Of a stretch of DNA of 64,000 nt, positions 9,085-17,673 are shown in pieces. How positions within the stretch are numbered: the stretch's first letter is position 1; every line of letters begins with the position of its first letter. Position numbers and translations under genes: made by a program. The notes under the pieces are model-generated. The model did no database searches, was not told the origin of the DNA, and worked only from the letters and a program-made list of their open reading frames with translations. Source of the DNA: Glacieibacterium frigidum (GTDB taxonomy: Bacteria > Pseudomonadota > Alphaproteobacteria > Sphingomonadales > Sphingomonadaceae); the NCBI RefSeq assembly GCF_007097155.1, contig NZ_VJWA01000002.1, positions 1,414,874 to 1,478,873 on the forward strand, written 5' to 3'.

Positions 9085-10232
9085 AGCGGTTCGTACACGT
9101 CATCGCAGCGGCAGGTGCCGCCCTGCTGCTCACCGGCTGCGAAGTCGGCATGAAGGAATGGACGCAGACCGGCTATCGCGGTGCCGCGCTCGAGCAGATC
9201 ACCGACGTCTCGTCGAAGGTCAAGCAGGGCGCGATCCCGCCGACGCCCTACCCGCTCGACGCGTCGATGCGTGAGGGCGAGCGTGCCAACGTCACCTATC
9301 AGAACGTGCAAGTCCTGGGCGACCTGTCGACCGAGGAATTCAACCATCTGATGGCGTCGATGAACACCTGGATCGCACCGGGCGACGGTGAGACACAGGG
9401 GTGCAACTACTGCCACAACCCCGAGAACATGGCGTCCGACGAGAAGTATACCAAGATCGTCGCGCGCAAGATGATTCAGATGACCCGCAACATCAACGCC
9501 AACTGGACCAGCCACGTCCAGCAGACGGGCGTGACGTGCTGGACCTGCCACCGCGGCAATGCGGTGCCGGTCAACAACTGGTCCAACGTCAGCAACGGCA
9601 AGCCTGGCCTGCGCGGCAACAAATTCGGCCAGAACACGCCCGATCCGACCGTCGGCTATGCGTCGCTGCCCACCGGCATGTTCGCCAACTACCTGCAGGG
9701 GACGCAGAACATCCGCGTCGCCTCGGACAAGGCGCTCGCATCGCCCGACCATGTCGTGTCGATCAAGAACACCGAGCAGACCTACGGCCTGATGATGCAT
9801 CTGTCGCAGTCGCTGGGCGTCAACTGCACCTATTGCCATAACTCGCAGAGCTTCCGTGCGTGGAACCTCAGCCGCGCGCAGCGCAATACGGCGTGGTACG
9901 GCATCCGCATGGTCCGCGACGCCAACGACGAGTATATCGAGACGCTGACGAACGTCTTCCCGGCCAACCGCAAGGGCCCCGCGGGCGACCCGCTCAAGGT
10001 CAACTGCGCGACCTGCCACCAGGGCCAGGCGAAGCCGCTGGGCGGTGTGTCGATGCTCCCCGAACACCCGCAGCTCCGCGGGCCGGTCGGTGCGGTGACG
10101 GCGGCGGCGACGCCTCCCGATGCCAATGCGACGACCGAGGCGTTCAACAAGCCGGCCACGATGGCAACGGCCGGACCGGCATCGAATACCGCTGCGGCGG
10201 GCGATGCGGGGATGAAGGACGCGGAGAAGTAA
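9081..10232 (+). CDS. pufC: Reaction-centre tetraheme cytochrome PufC
   Basis: Periplasmic electron donor that re-reduces the oxidised special pair. 383 residues from a GTG at 9081 that overlaps the pufM stop (GTGA). A lipoprotein signal ends in LLTGC, so the protein is anchored by a lipidated Cys. Four CxxCH haem sites are present, with first cysteines at residues 108, 153, 249 and 309 (CNYCH, CWTCH, CTYCH, CATCH). The C-terminus has an Ala/Thr-rich tail. Organisms with pufC usually lack pufX, and none is seen here. Confidence 0.97.
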   Translation: MKRFVHVIAAAGAALLLTGCEVGMKEWTQTGYRGAALEQITDVSSKVKQGAIPPTPYPLDASMREGERANVTYQNVQVLGDLSTEEFNHLMASMNTWIAPGDGETQGCNYCHNPENMASDEKYTKIVARKMIQMTRNINANWTSHVQQTGVTCWTCHRGNAVPVNNWSNVSNGKPGLRGNKFGQNTPDPTVGYASLPTGMFANYLQGTQNIRVASDKALASPDHVVSIKNTEQTYGLMMHLSQSLGVNCTYCHNSQSFRAWNLSRAQRNTAWYGIRMVRDANDEYIETLTNVFPANRKGPAGDPLKVNCATCHQGQAKPLGGVSMLPEHPQLRGPVGAVTAAATPPDANATTEAFNKPATMATAGPASNTAAAGDAGMKDAEK

Positions 10233-10265
10233 GACCGCCCCTCCGGGCGTAACACGTGAACGAAC

Positions 10266-10337
10266 GTCATCCCCGCGCAGGCGGGGACCCAGGGTCCCGG
10301 ATTGGCGACCTTCGGTCCTCGGCTTCGCGGGGATGAC
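10266..10337. repeat. Intergenic palindromic repeat element
   Basis: A 72-bp unit bounded by the perfect 12-bp inverted repeat GTCATCCCCGCG (10266-10277) / CGCGGGGATGAC (10326-10337), with nested palindromes CCCCGC-GCAG-GCGGGG and GGGACCC-A-GGGTCCC (10284-10298). It lies between pufC and sufE and has the look of the short dispersed intergenic repeats of sphingomonads. No other copy is in this window. It may also end the puf transcript. Confidence 0.7.
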
Positions 10338-10388
10338 CATGTTCAGGGCATTGACCCATTGCCGCGCGTCCCCCACCTGCTGCGCGCG

Positions 10389-10790
10389 ATGACCCCAGAT
10401 AATTTCGAAGATGTCGAAGCCGAGTTCGAGGCGCTCGACGACTGGGACGACCGCTACCGCGTGCTGATCGATCTCGGCCGCGCGCTGCCGCCGATGCCCG
10501 AGGCGCTGAAGACCGACGCCACCAAGGTCCGCGGCTGCGCGTCGCAGGTCTGGCTCTATCCGACGCGTGACGGAGAGCGGCTGCACTTCGCCGCCGACAG
10601 CGACGCCGCGATCGTGAAGGGGCTGGTCGCGCTGGTGCTGCTGCTCGTCCAGGAGCGGGCGGCCGCCGACATCGACCCTGCCGCCATCCGCGCGCGCCTC
10701 GACGCGCTCGGCCTGTCGAAGCATCTGTCGTCAAACCGCACCCAGGGTCTCGCGTCGATGATCGCGCGGATCGGCGAACTCGCGGCGTGA
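10389..10790 (+). CDS. sufE: SufE family cysteine desulfuration protein
   Basis: Sulphur acceptor that takes persulphide from a SufS-type cysteine desulfurase for iron-sulphur cluster assembly. 133 residues from the ATG at 10389 (MTPDNFEDVEAEFEAL); the frame is open upstream through the repeat but codes for nothing family-like. The acceptor Cys is in VRGCASQVW, and LSSNRTQGL near the C-terminus is typical. It overlaps the next gene by 4 bp (GTGA). Nearby suf genes are absent, which is common for this gene in alphaproteobacteria. Confidence 0.9.
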   Translation: MTPDNFEDVEAEFEALDDWDDRYRVLIDLGRALPPMPEALKTDATKVRGCASQVWLYPTRDGERLHFAADSDAAIVKGLVALVLLLVQERAAADIDPAAIRARLDALGLSKHLSSNRTQGLASMIARIGELAA

Positions 10791-11218
10791 GCGAGGTCGA
10801 TCCTGCGCGGCGCCGGCGCTTCATCGCGTCGTTCGTGGCGCATGTGCCGCACATCGGCGCACTCGGCATCGACTATGTCGACCACGGCGACGACTGGGCC
10901 GAACTCGCGCTGCCGCCGCGCGCCGACCTCGTCGGCTTTCCCGATCTCGGCATCGTCTCGAACGGCGCGGTCTTCTCGCTGATCGATTCGTGCGCGGGTT
11001 TTGCCGTCTTTGCGCGCCGCGGCGCGATCGGGCACGCGACGATCGATCTGCGCCTCGATTATGTCGGCGCGCCGCCGCCGGACGCGACGATGACCGCGCG
11101 GATGGAATGCTACCGCCTGACCCGCCGCATCGCCTTCGTCCGCGGCATCGCGCACGCCGGCGACCCGGCGCGGCCGATCGCCAATGCCACGGGCACATTC
11201 ATGCTGGGTGACGTTTGA
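10787..11218 (+). CDS. PaaI-type hotdog thioesterase
   Basis: Predicted acyl-CoA thioesterase of the hotdog fold, 143 residues from a GTG overlapping the sufE stop. The central segment GIVSNGAVFSLIDSCAGF corresponds to the HGG-type helix region of PaaI thioesterases, here with NGA instead of HGG, followed by IDLRLDYVGAP. It is followed by a second hotdog gene with a 4-bp overlap, so the pair probably acts as a heteromer or as successive enzymes. Substrate unknown. Confidence 0.78.
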   Translation: MSEVDPARRRRFIASFVAHVPHIGALGIDYVDHGDDWAELALPPRADLVGFPDLGIVSNGAVFSLIDSCAGFAVFARRGAIGHATIDLRLDYVGAPPPDATMTARMECYRLTRRIAFVRGIAHAGDPARPIANATGTFMLGDV

Positions 11219-11664
11219 CGATCGCGCTCGCGATGGCGGCGCTGCGTGGCGGCGGGCGCGACATCGCGCTCGACATGCTGCCCTATGCGCATTTCCTGGG
11301 GCTGCGCGCCGACGTCGATGCCGACGAGGTGCGGCTGGTGATGCCCTTCGACGACCGGCTGATCGGCGCGCCGGGGCGGCTGCACGGCGGCGCGACCGCG
11401 GGGCTGCTCGAACTCGCGGGCGTCGTCCGGCTGCTGGTCGCGCTCGGTGACGAGGAAGTGCCGCCGCAGCTCAAGCCCGTCACGGTGACGGTCGACTATC
11501 TGCGCGAGGGCGCCGCGCGCGCCACCTATGCCAGCGCGACGCTGACCCGGCTGGGGCGCCGCATCGCGAACCTGCACGCCGTCGCCTGGCAGATCGACCG
11601 CGCGCGCCCGATCGCAGCGGCGAACCTGAACATCCTGCTCGACCGGGGCGCTGTAGTAGCGTAG
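11215..11664 (+). CDS. PaaI-type hotdog thioesterase, second copy
   Basis: A 149-residue hotdog-fold protein with the canonical active-site segment RLHGGATAGLLELAG and the strand KPVTVTVDYLREG. The start is taken as TTG at 11215, overlapping the stop of the preceding thioesterase; the in-frame ATG at 11233 is the alternative. This copy keeps the HGG motif that the upstream copy lacks, so it is the more likely catalytic partner. The sufE-thioesterase-thioesterase order suggests one transcript. Confidence 0.78.
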   Translation: MTIALAMAALRGGGRDIALDMLPYAHFLGLRADVDADEVRLVMPFDDRLIGAPGRLHGGATAGLLELAGVVRLLVALGDEEVPPQLKPVTVTVDYLREGAARATYASATLTRLGRRIANLHAVAWQIDRARPIAAANLNILLDRGAVVA

Positions 11665-11712
11665 TAATACGATGACTTAGCCGCTCGCCGCTGCGTGACC
11701 AGGGGGTGAGAC

Positions 11713-12084
11713 ATGTCCGAAAAGGCGATCCTGCTGCTGGCGATCACCGTCGGCTTCTTCCTCTTCATGTTCGCGCCGATGCTGATCGCCTATGCGACCA
11801 GACATCCTGAGCGGAAGCGGATCGCTGCCCTCAATCCGCTGGCGCTGCTGTCGTTTCTGCTGTGGGGCGCGCTGATCGCCTGGGCGGTGGGCGGCAAGCG
11901 CGACGATTCGGTGATCGCGCAGTTCGTCGAGAAGCAGCGGCGGCACATCCCGCTCGTCGTCACGATCCTCGTCGTCGTCGGCGTCGCGGGCGGGGCGTAC
12001 GCCTGGACTCAGCGCGGCGCGATCGCCCCTACCGCCGATTCGGGGTCGTCGCTGAACACCCCGTCGACCCCCGCCGCGAGATAG
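11713..12084 (+). CDS. Small membrane protein, superinfection-immunity-like
   Basis: A 123-residue protein with two N-terminal membrane helices separated by a charged loop (about residues 4-28 and 42-62) and a third near residues 80-98. The segment MLIAYATRHPERKRIAALNP followed by LLWGALIAWAVG resembles the T4 Imm/superinfection immunity protein family (PF14373), which is common on bacterial chromosomes with unknown function. The start ATG has GGGGGTGAG upstream. Its 3' end overlaps the convergent phosphodiesterase gene by 76 bp. Function unknown. Confidence 0.65.
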   Translation: MSEKAILLLAITVGFFLFMFAPMLIAYATRHPERKRIAALNPLALLSFLLWGALIAWAVGGKRDDSVIAQFVEKQRRHIPLVVTILVVVGVAGGAYAWTQRGAIAPTADSGSSLNTPSTPAAR

Positions 12085-13016
12085 GCACGATACTCGGCGG
12101 CGATGTCGCCGCGCGCGGCCGGGTCGGCACCGCGGCGCAGGTCGGTCGGCAGGAAGTAATTCTCGGGCCGGAAGGTCCAGGGGTGGACCTGCAGGCCCGC
12201 CGCGTGCGCGTCGGCGACGAGCGGCGCGGGCGGCAGCAGCTTTCCCGCCGCATCGCGCCCGATCACCCGGTCCTTCGCGGGGCCGATGCCGTCGGCATAC
12301 AGCGCGACGCCCTTGAGGCCGGCGGGCGTCACCAGCGTGTCGTACGCCACTCCGTCGCCCGACACGCCGTCGCCGATCAGCTGGATCAGGCGCACCTGCG
12401 TCTGGCCGCGCAAGGCCTTCAGATTGCCGACTTCGAACGACTGGATGAACACCGGCGCAGCCCTGGTCGTCCAGCCCGCCGCCTTCAGCGCGGCAAGCAG
12501 CGGCGGCTCGAGCGGCAGGCCGAGCCCGCGGAAGTAGGACGGGTGCTTGGTCTCGGGATAGATGCCGACCTTGGCCGCCTGCGCCAGCGCGATGATCTCG
12601 TCGAGGGTCGGGATCGTCTCCTGCCCATCGAACTTCGTATTGGCGGGGCGCAGCTGCGGTAGCCGCTCGCGCGCGCGCAGCGTCTTCAGCTCGGCGAGCG
12701 TGAAGTCCTCGGTGAACCACCCCGTCGTCGCCACCCCGTCGATGATCTTGGTCGCCTTGCGCGCGGCGAACTCGGGGTGAGCCGCGACATCGGTCGTGCC
12801 CGAAATCTCGTTCTCGTGCCGCGCGACGAGCACGCCGTCCTTCGTCGCCACCAGGTCGGGCTCGATGAAGTCCGCGCCGACCCGGATCGCCTCCCTGTAC
12901 GCCGCGATCGTATGCTCGGGCCGCTCCGCACTCGCCCCGCGATGCGCGATGACGAGCGGGCGCGCGGTTGCGGCGGTGGCGATGAGCGTGGCCATGATGA
13001 GGAGTCCGATTCGCAT
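12009..13016 (-). CDS. glpQ: Glycerophosphodiester phosphodiesterase
   Basis: Periplasmic hydrolysis of glycerophosphodiesters to glycerol-3-phosphate and an alcohol. 335 residues: a signal peptide (MRIGLLIMATLIATAATA), then the GDPD TIM-barrel with the catalytic motif IAHRGASAERPEHT, metal ligands in DFIEPDLVATKDGVLVARHE, and the C-terminal strand HPWTFR, typical of GlpQ. It converges on, and overlaps by 76 bp, the small membrane-protein gene. All catalytic residues that can be recognised are present. Confidence 0.92.
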   Translation of the reverse strand: MRIGLLIMATLIATAATARPLVIAHRGASAERPEHTIAAYREAIRVGADFIEPDLVATKDGVLVARHENEISGTTDVAAHPEFAARKATKIIDGVATTGWFTEDFTLAELKTLRARERLPQLRPANTKFDGQETIPTLDEIIALAQAAKVGIYPETKHPSYFRGLGLPLEPPLLAALKAAGWTTRAAPVFIQSFEVGNLKALRGQTQVRLIQLIGDGVSGDGVAYDTLVTPAGLKGVALYADGIGPAKDRVIGRDAAGKLLPPAPLVADAHAAGLQVHPWTFRPENYFLPTDLRRGADPAARGDIAAEYRAYLAAGVDGVFSDDPESAVGAIAPR

Positions 13017-13058
13017 CTCGCTAGCCTGGCGCGCGAATGTGTCATCCGCGTGCGTGGG

Positions 13059-13337
13059 TCAGAAAATCCCGACCGCCGCGTCGGCCCACCCGACCAGCAC
13101 CACGAAGACCGCCGCAGCGCCGGCGATCGCGCGGTGCGACGCACGGGGCAGCCTTGCCGCCACGACTTCGTACACCAGCCCCGCGCCGACCAGCAGCAGC
13201 GCGAGCAGCGCGAAGTCGGCGGCGTCCCACGCCATCTCGGCGGTGAACTGCATTGCGATCGCGGGGGCGATCAGGATCGCGGCGATGGCGCCCCAGCGAA
13301 AGGCGCGCCACGATGACCTGTCCCGCGTGCTCAGCAT
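13059..13337 (-). CDS. Conserved small membrane protein
   Basis: 92 residues with three predicted membrane helices (about 13-30, 38-60 and 68-90) and no recognised domain. The start is the ATG at 13337, 10 bp after the end of the comM gene on the same strand, which makes co-transcription with comM likely. No catalytic motif is visible. Function unknown. Confidence 0.7.
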   Translation of the reverse strand: MLSTRDRSSWRAFRWGAIAAILIAPAIAMQFTAEMAWDAADFALLALLLVGAGLVYEVVAARLPRASHRAIAGAAAVFVVLVGWADAAVGIF

Positions 13338-13347
13338 CGCCGCCTTC

Positions 13348-14856
13348 TCAGTTGACGCCCATCAGGCGACGATAACTCAGCGCCTCGGCGATGTGAATGC
13401 GCCCGACGCGCTCGACGCCCGCGAGGTCGGCGAGGGTGCGGGCGACGCGGAGGACGCGGTGGTAGCCGCGGGCCGACAGGCGCATCGCCTGGGTGGCCTG
13501 GGTGAGCAGGCGCGCGCCGGCCTCGTCGGGCAGGGCGACGGCGTCGAGCAGCTTGCCGTCGGCCTCGGCGTTCGATCGTACCGCCCCGCCGTAGCGCGCG
13601 GTCTGGATCGCGCGGGCGGCGGCGACGCGGGCGGCGACCATGGCGCTGGTCTCGGCGGGCGGCGGCAGGCTGAGGTCGGCGGCGCTGACGGCAGCGACGT
13701 CGACGTGCAGGTCGATGCGGTCGAGGAGCGGCCCCGAGACGCGCGCCTGATAGTCCGCCGCGCATTTTGGCGCGCGGCTGCACGCCAGCGACGCGTCGCC
13801 CAGGTGCCCGCAGCGGCACGGGTTCATCGCGGCGATCAGCTGGACGCGCGCGGGATAGGTGACGTGCGCGGCGGCGCGCGCGACGCTGACCTGGCCGGTC
13901 TCCAGCGGCTGGCGCAGCGAATCGAGGACGCCGCGCGGAAATTCCGGCAGCTCGTCGAGGAACAGCACGCCGAGGTGCGCCAGGCTGACCTCGCCGGGCC
14001 GCGCACGCGCACCGCCGCCGACGAGCGCGGGCATCGACGCCGAATGATGGGGCGAGCGGAACGGCCGCACCCGCCGCAGCCGGCCACCTTCGAGCTCGCC
14101 CGCCATCGACGCGACCATCGAGACTTCGAGTGCCTCCTGCGGCGTCAGCGGCGGCAAAATGCCGGGGAGTGCGGCGGCGAGCAGCGACTTGCCCGACCCA
14201 GGGGGGCCGCTCATCAGGAGGTTGTGACCGCCGGCCGCGGCGATCTCGAGCGCGCGCTTGGCGGTTTCCTGCCCCTTGATCTCGGACAGGTCGGGGCCGC
14301 CGGCGACGAGATCTGCCATGCTGCGCTCGGGCGGCGACAGCAGCTGCACGCCCTTCAGGTGATTGATCAGCGACAGCAGGTCGGGGGCAGCAACGACCTC
14401 GACCTCCCCCGCCCACGCCGCCTCGCCGCCTTGCGACGCGGGGCAGATCAGGCCGAGGCTCGTACCGCTGGCATGCAGTGCGGCGAGCAGCACGCCGGGT
14501 ACGGGGGCGAGGCGGCCGTCGAGGCCCAGCTCGCCGACGGCGACGTACTGCGCCAGCGTCTCGGCATCGATCATCCCCATCGCTGCAAGCAGGCCGAGGG
14601 CAATCGGCAGGTCGTAGTGCGACCCTTCCTTGGGCAGGTCGGCAGGCGACAGGTTGACCGTGATGCGGCGCGGCGGCAGCGCGAGACCGATCGCTTCGAG
14701 CGCAGCGCGGACGCGCTCGCCGCTCTCCCGCACCGCCTTGTCGGGCAGGCCGACGATCGACAGGCGGAACTCTTGGCCCGCGATCTGGACCTGCACCTCG
14801 ACGGGGCGCGCGTCGAGGCCCAGGAACGCCACCGTGCCGACGTGCGCAACCATCAT
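13348..14856 (-). CDS. comM: ComM/YifB Mg-chelatase-like AAA+ ATPase
   Basis: ComM is a hexameric helicase that promotes branch migration during natural transformation; YifB is the common alternative name. 502 residues from an ATG at 14856 that has GGGGGAAA just upstream; the frame is open further but the N-terminus MMVAHVGTVAFLGLDA is diagnostic. Order: Lon/ChlI-type N-terminal domain (1-200), AAA+ module with Walker A GPPGSGKS and Walker B LFLDELPEF, zinc-region cysteines in NPCRCGHLGD, and the C-terminal ALSYRRLMGVN ending. dprA, another transformation gene, is 15 kb away. Confidence 0.93.
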   Translation of the reverse strand: MMVAHVGTVAFLGLDARPVEVQVQIAGQEFRLSIVGLPDKAVRESGERVRAALEAIGLALPPRRITVNLSPADLPKEGSHYDLPIALGLLAAMGMIDAETLAQYVAVGELGLDGRLAPVPGVLLAALHASGTSLGLICPASQGGEAAWAGEVEVVAAPDLLSLINHLKGVQLLSPPERSMADLVAGGPDLSEIKGQETAKRALEIAAAGGHNLLMSGPPGSGKSLLAAALPGILPPLTPQEALEVSMVASMAGELEGGRLRRVRPFRSPHHSASMPALVGGGARARPGEVSLAHLGVLFLDELPEFPRGVLDSLRQPLETGQVSVARAAAHVTYPARVQLIAAMNPCRCGHLGDASLACSRAPKCAADYQARVSGPLLDRIDLHVDVAAVSAADLSLPPPAETSAMVAARVAAARAIQTARYGGAVRSNAEADGKLLDAVALPDEAGARLLTQATQAMRLSARGYHRVLRVARTLADLAGVERVGRIHIAEALSYRRLMGVN

Positions 14857-14947
14857 TTTCCCCCGTGCCCCGGCCCGCGAACATAGCGGGGCCGAAACGG
14901 TGCGCAACCGCCCCAATTGCGACAAAAGCCGCCGGTAGCAGACGCCC

Positions 14948-15253
14948 GTGCGCCGCCCGACCTTCTTGAGGATGCTGATCCGCAGCGAACCGTTCCGCGT
15001 CGTTCAGCTGGCGCTGGGCGCGGTGCTGATGATCGTCGGGCCGATCGTCGGCACGCCGATCCCGGTGCCGTTTCCGATCGGGCTGGTGCTGTTCGGGCTG
15101 GGCCTGGCGTTGGTGCTCAGGAATTCGCTGTGGGCGCGCTGGCGCTATGTGCGGTGGAAGCGGCGCTATCCGCGCGCCGGCAAGATCACCGAGTTCGGGC
15201 TGCAGCGCCACCGCCGCTTCGGCGACTATTTCCGCCGCAACACGAACCGCTGA
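14948..15253 (+). CDS. Conserved hypothetical membrane protein
   Basis: 101 residues from a GTG at 14948, with two closely spaced membrane helices (about residues 18-37 and 41-58, IPVPFPIGLVLFGLGLALVL) and a strongly basic C-terminal tail (RWRYVRWKRRYPRAGK). No enzymatic motif is seen and the family is not recognised. It is divergent from comM (91 bp between starts) and ends at a strong hairpin (15255-15288). Confidence 0.65.
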   Translation: MRRPTFLRMLIRSEPFRVVQLALGAVLMIVGPIVGTPIPVPFPIGLVLFGLGLALVLRNSLWARWRYVRWKRRYPRAGKITEFGLQRHRRFGDYFRRNTNR

Positions 15254-15254
15254 A

Positions 15255-15288
15255 TCCCGGACCGGCGGGGGCCGCCGCCGGTCCGGGA
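15255..15288. terminator. 14-bp GC hairpin after hypothetical gene
   Basis: Perfect stem TCCCGGACCGGCGG (15255-15268) / CCGCCGGTCCGGGA (15275-15288) with a 6-nt loop, directly after the stop codon at 15251-15253. There is no T-run, so it would be a GC-rich, possibly factor-assisted terminator. It would serve the gene at 14948 and, from the other side, the small leftward ORF at 15337-15456. Confidence 0.65.
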
Positions 15289-15336
15289 CGCGGACGCGCG
15301 CGTGGCGCGCCGCTTGTGCTTGCACGTCCGGAGGGG

Positions 15337-15456
15337 TCAGCCCCGGTGATGCTCGCCCGTTGCCGGTGCCGCGGGCACCGAAAGGCTTTGCGTCAGCAGC
15401 AGCGCCGCGATGCCCGTCCAGAGCAGCGCCGCGAAGATGACGACGCGGATCGTCAT
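15337..15456 (-). CDS. Possible 39-residue single-pass membrane peptide
   Basis: The 353-bp gap 15254-15606 holds a hairpin and this small leftward [23 protein letters not shown], then a short polar tail ending HHRG. One clear membrane helix (residues 4-22) fits a small bitopic protein. The upstream site (GGGACGG, about 8 nt before the ATG) is only moderate. The rest of the gap, 15457-15606, shows only the small palindrome CCCCATTTGGGG (15553-15564) ahead of the next gene. Whether the ORF is expressed is unknown. Confidence 0.35.
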   Translation of the reverse strand: MTIRVVIFAALLWTGIAALLLTQSLSVPAAPATGEHHRG

Positions 15457-15606
15457 GCGGTGACCGTCCCGATCCAGTGCGAACCACTCATTTCGCGACG
15501 CCCCTCAACACTTTCGTAATCGTTGCTAGGGGCGGCGGGCTGCGCCGGGCAGCCCCATTTGGGGTATATCGTGGCCGTCACGAACGGCTTAGCGTGGGGG
15601 GCAGCG

Positions 15607-17523
15607 ATGGATGCCGCGCGTGCCTTTCTGAACCGCTTCCGGGCGGCCGATGCCGAGGGTGCGCCGCTCGCCGCGTTCGCCGACGATCCCGACGGACTGG
15701 CGGCGGTACTGGCCGACGATCCCGACGCCCTGGGTGCCGCGCTGGCGGGCGCGGTCGATGCGCGTCACGGCGGGCCGGTGGCGATCAACCGGGACTGTTT
15801 CGCGAGTGCCGCGATCGACGGCGAGGGGCGCGTCGTCGTGGCGGACGCGCGCTTCGCGGCGTGGTTCGACGACAGCGACCCGTTCGACACCGCGGTGCGC
15901 GGTATCGCGGGCGGCGCGCCGCGCGTCACTTTGTTCGCCGACGATCGCTCCGGCCGGCCGGTGGCGCTGGCGGCGGGGGGCCTCGCGGTGGCGCGCGCCT
16001 GGCCGCTCGACGAGGGTGTCGTCGCCGCGCTGACCTCGCGCCGCGCGCGCTTTGCCGTGGTGGCGTTCCGCGCCGGGTCGGCGGCGGGGGTACAGGCGGT
16101 CGAGACCTTTCGCCTGACACAGGCGGAGGCGTCGCTGGTCGCGGCCCTCGCGCGCCACGGCGACCTGCAGCTCGCGGCGGACGCGCGCGGCATCGCGTAC
16201 GAAACCGCGCGAAAATTCGTCGCCGCGGCGATGCGCAAGACCGGCACGCGGCGCCAGACCGACCTGATCCGCCGCACGCTCGCAGCCGCCGCGGGCGAGC
16301 TGCCCGGCGTCGAGGCGCTGACCCCGCTGCTGCGCGAACTGTTCGGCCTGACGCGGCGGCAGGCGGAGCTGGCGGTGCATGTCGCGGGCGGCGCGACGCG
16401 CGACGAGGCAGCGGCGCGGCTCAACATCTCGATCCACCGCGCCAAGGCCGATTTGAAGACTGTCTTCGTCGCGTGCGGCATCGCCAGCGCGGTCGACTTG
16501 GCGCGGCTGATCGCCGAGGTCGAGGCGCTGCACGGGCTCGCCACCGCGTGCGATGTCAGCATCACGGCGCGCGGGGGGTCACGCGAGCCGCTGCGCCTCG
16601 TCGCGCGGCGCTGGGCGGGCGGGGTCATCGCGGTCGCCGATCATGGTCCGGCGGACGGCGCGCCGGTTGTCGTGCTGCACAGCAATGTCAGCGGTCGCCA
16701 CCACTCGGCGTCGTTCATCGCCGGGCTGCAGGCGGCGGGGTACCGCCCGATCGCGGTCGAACGCGGCGGCTACGGGCTGACCGACCCCGCCCCCGGCGAT
16801 CCCGTCGTCGCGGCGGCGAACGACCTCGACGATGTCCTCGACGCGCTGCGGCTGCGCCAGGTCGCGGCGGTGGCGCGCTGCACCACCGCGTCGTTCGTCG
16901 CGTGTGCGAGTGCGGCGCGCGGGCGGATCACCGGCGGCGTGCTGGTCTGGCCCGACGGGCCCGCGCACGGCGCGGGTGCGCGGATGACCGACCGCGTCCG
17001 CAGCATCTTCACCGCGCACCCGGCGCTGGCGGAGGGCTTCGCGCGCCTCGTCGCGCGGCGGTCGGGCGGCGCCGTGATCGCGAAGCTGTGGCGGGTCAGT
17101 GCGGCAGGCGTGCCGAGCGACCTCGCCGTGCTCGACGACCCGCGCGAGGTCGCCGACATCGTGCGCGGCACGCTCCAGGCGTGCGCCGGCATGACGGGGT
17201 TCCTGGGGGAGGCGCTGGCGCTGGCGGCGCGGCCGCTGCCGGTGCGGGTTCCGGCATCGCGGCGCTGGACGCTGTTGTTCGGCACCGGCTACGAACGCCA
17301 CGACGTCGCCGATGCGGTCGCCTTCTGGTCGGCGGCGCTGCCGCAGGCGACGGTGCGCATCGTCGACGACGGCGTGCATTTCCTGCACGTCACCCACGGG
17401 GCCGAGGTCGTCGCCGCGCTGGGCCGTGCCGCGCTGCCGCCGTCATTGACGCACGCGCAGCCCTCGGCTATGCGCCCCGCTCACGATTTATCGCCCGCCT
17501 TCGCGCGTGGCGGCCAAGGGTAG
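15607..17523 (+). CDS. Double-HTH regulator fused to alpha/beta hydrolase
   Basis: 638 residues from the ATG at 15607, preceded by GTGGGGGG. Residues 1-160 form an Ala-rich domain with PAS-like sequence ([16 protein letters not shown]). Two LuxR-type helix-turn-helix blocks follow, about 168-228 ([15 protein letters not shown]...) and 244-300 ([17 protein letters not shown]...). From about 335 an alpha/beta hydrolase fold begins ([26 protein letters not shown]). The nucleophile elbow position reads ARCTTAS, so the usual GxSxG Ser appears replaced by Cys425; a His is available in [12 protein letters not shown] binding by both HTH units is inferred. The ligand is unknown. The rpmH promoter lies inside the last codons. 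Confidence 0.7.
   Translation: MDAARAFLNRFRAADAEGAPLAAFADDPDGLAAVLADDPDALGAALAGAVDARHGGPVAINRDCFASAAIDGEGRVVVADARFAAWFDDSDPFDTAVRGIAGGAPRVTLFADDRSGRPVALAAGGLAVARAWPLDEGVVAALTSRRARFAVVAFRAGSAAGVQAVETFRLTQAEASLVAALARHGDLQLAADARGIAYETARKFVAAAMRKTGTRRQTDLIRRTLAAAAGELPGVEALTPLLRELFGLTRRQAELAVHVAGGATRDEAAARLNISIHRAKADLKTVFVACGIASAVDLARLIAEVEALHGLATACDVSITARGGSREPLRLVARRWAGGVIAVADHGPADGAPVVVLHSNVSGRHHSASFIAGLQAAGYRPIAVERGGYGLTDPAPGDPVVAAANDLDDVLDALRLRQVAAVARCTTASFVACASAARGRITGGVLVWPDGPAHGAGARMTDRVRSIFTAHPALAEGFARLVARRSGGAVIAKLWRVSAAGVPSDLAVLDDPREVADIVRGTLQACAGMTGFLGEALALAARPLPVRVPASRRWTLLFGTGYERHDVADAVAFWSAALPQATVRIVDDGVHFLHVTHGAEVVAALGRAALPPSLTHAQPSAMRPAHDLSPAFARGGQG
17446..17474 (+). promoter_or_regulatory. 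rpmH promoter inside preceding gene
   Basis: TTGACG (17446-17451), 17-bp spacer, TATGCG (17469-17474), about 55 bp before the rpmH start and inside the 3' coding tail of the HTH-hydrolase gene. Both boxes and the spacing fit a sigma-70 promoter for the rpmH-rnpA-yidD operon. Confidence 0.65.
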
Positions 17524-17528
17524 AGACG

Positions 17529-17663
17529 ATGAAGCGCACTTTTCAACCGAGCAAGCTGGTCCGCGCCCGTCGCCACGGCTTTCGTACGCGTATGGCGACC
17601 CCGGGCGGCCGCAAGGTTCTCGCCAACCGCCGCGCCAAGGGCCGCGCCAAGCTGAGCGCGTAA
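17529..17663 (+). CDS. rpmH: 50S ribosomal protein L34
   Basis: The 44-residue ribosomal protein L34, starting [20 protein letters not shown] and containing [14 protein letters not shown], which is diagnostic. It lies 5 bp after the stop of the HTH-hydrolase gene and has its own candidate promoter. It is followed by rnpA, yidD, yidC and engB in the order common to bacteria. Confidence 0.98.
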   Translation: MKRTFQPSKLVRARRHGFRTRMATPGGRKVLANRRAKGRAKLSA

Positions 17664-17673
17664 CACGGGCCGC

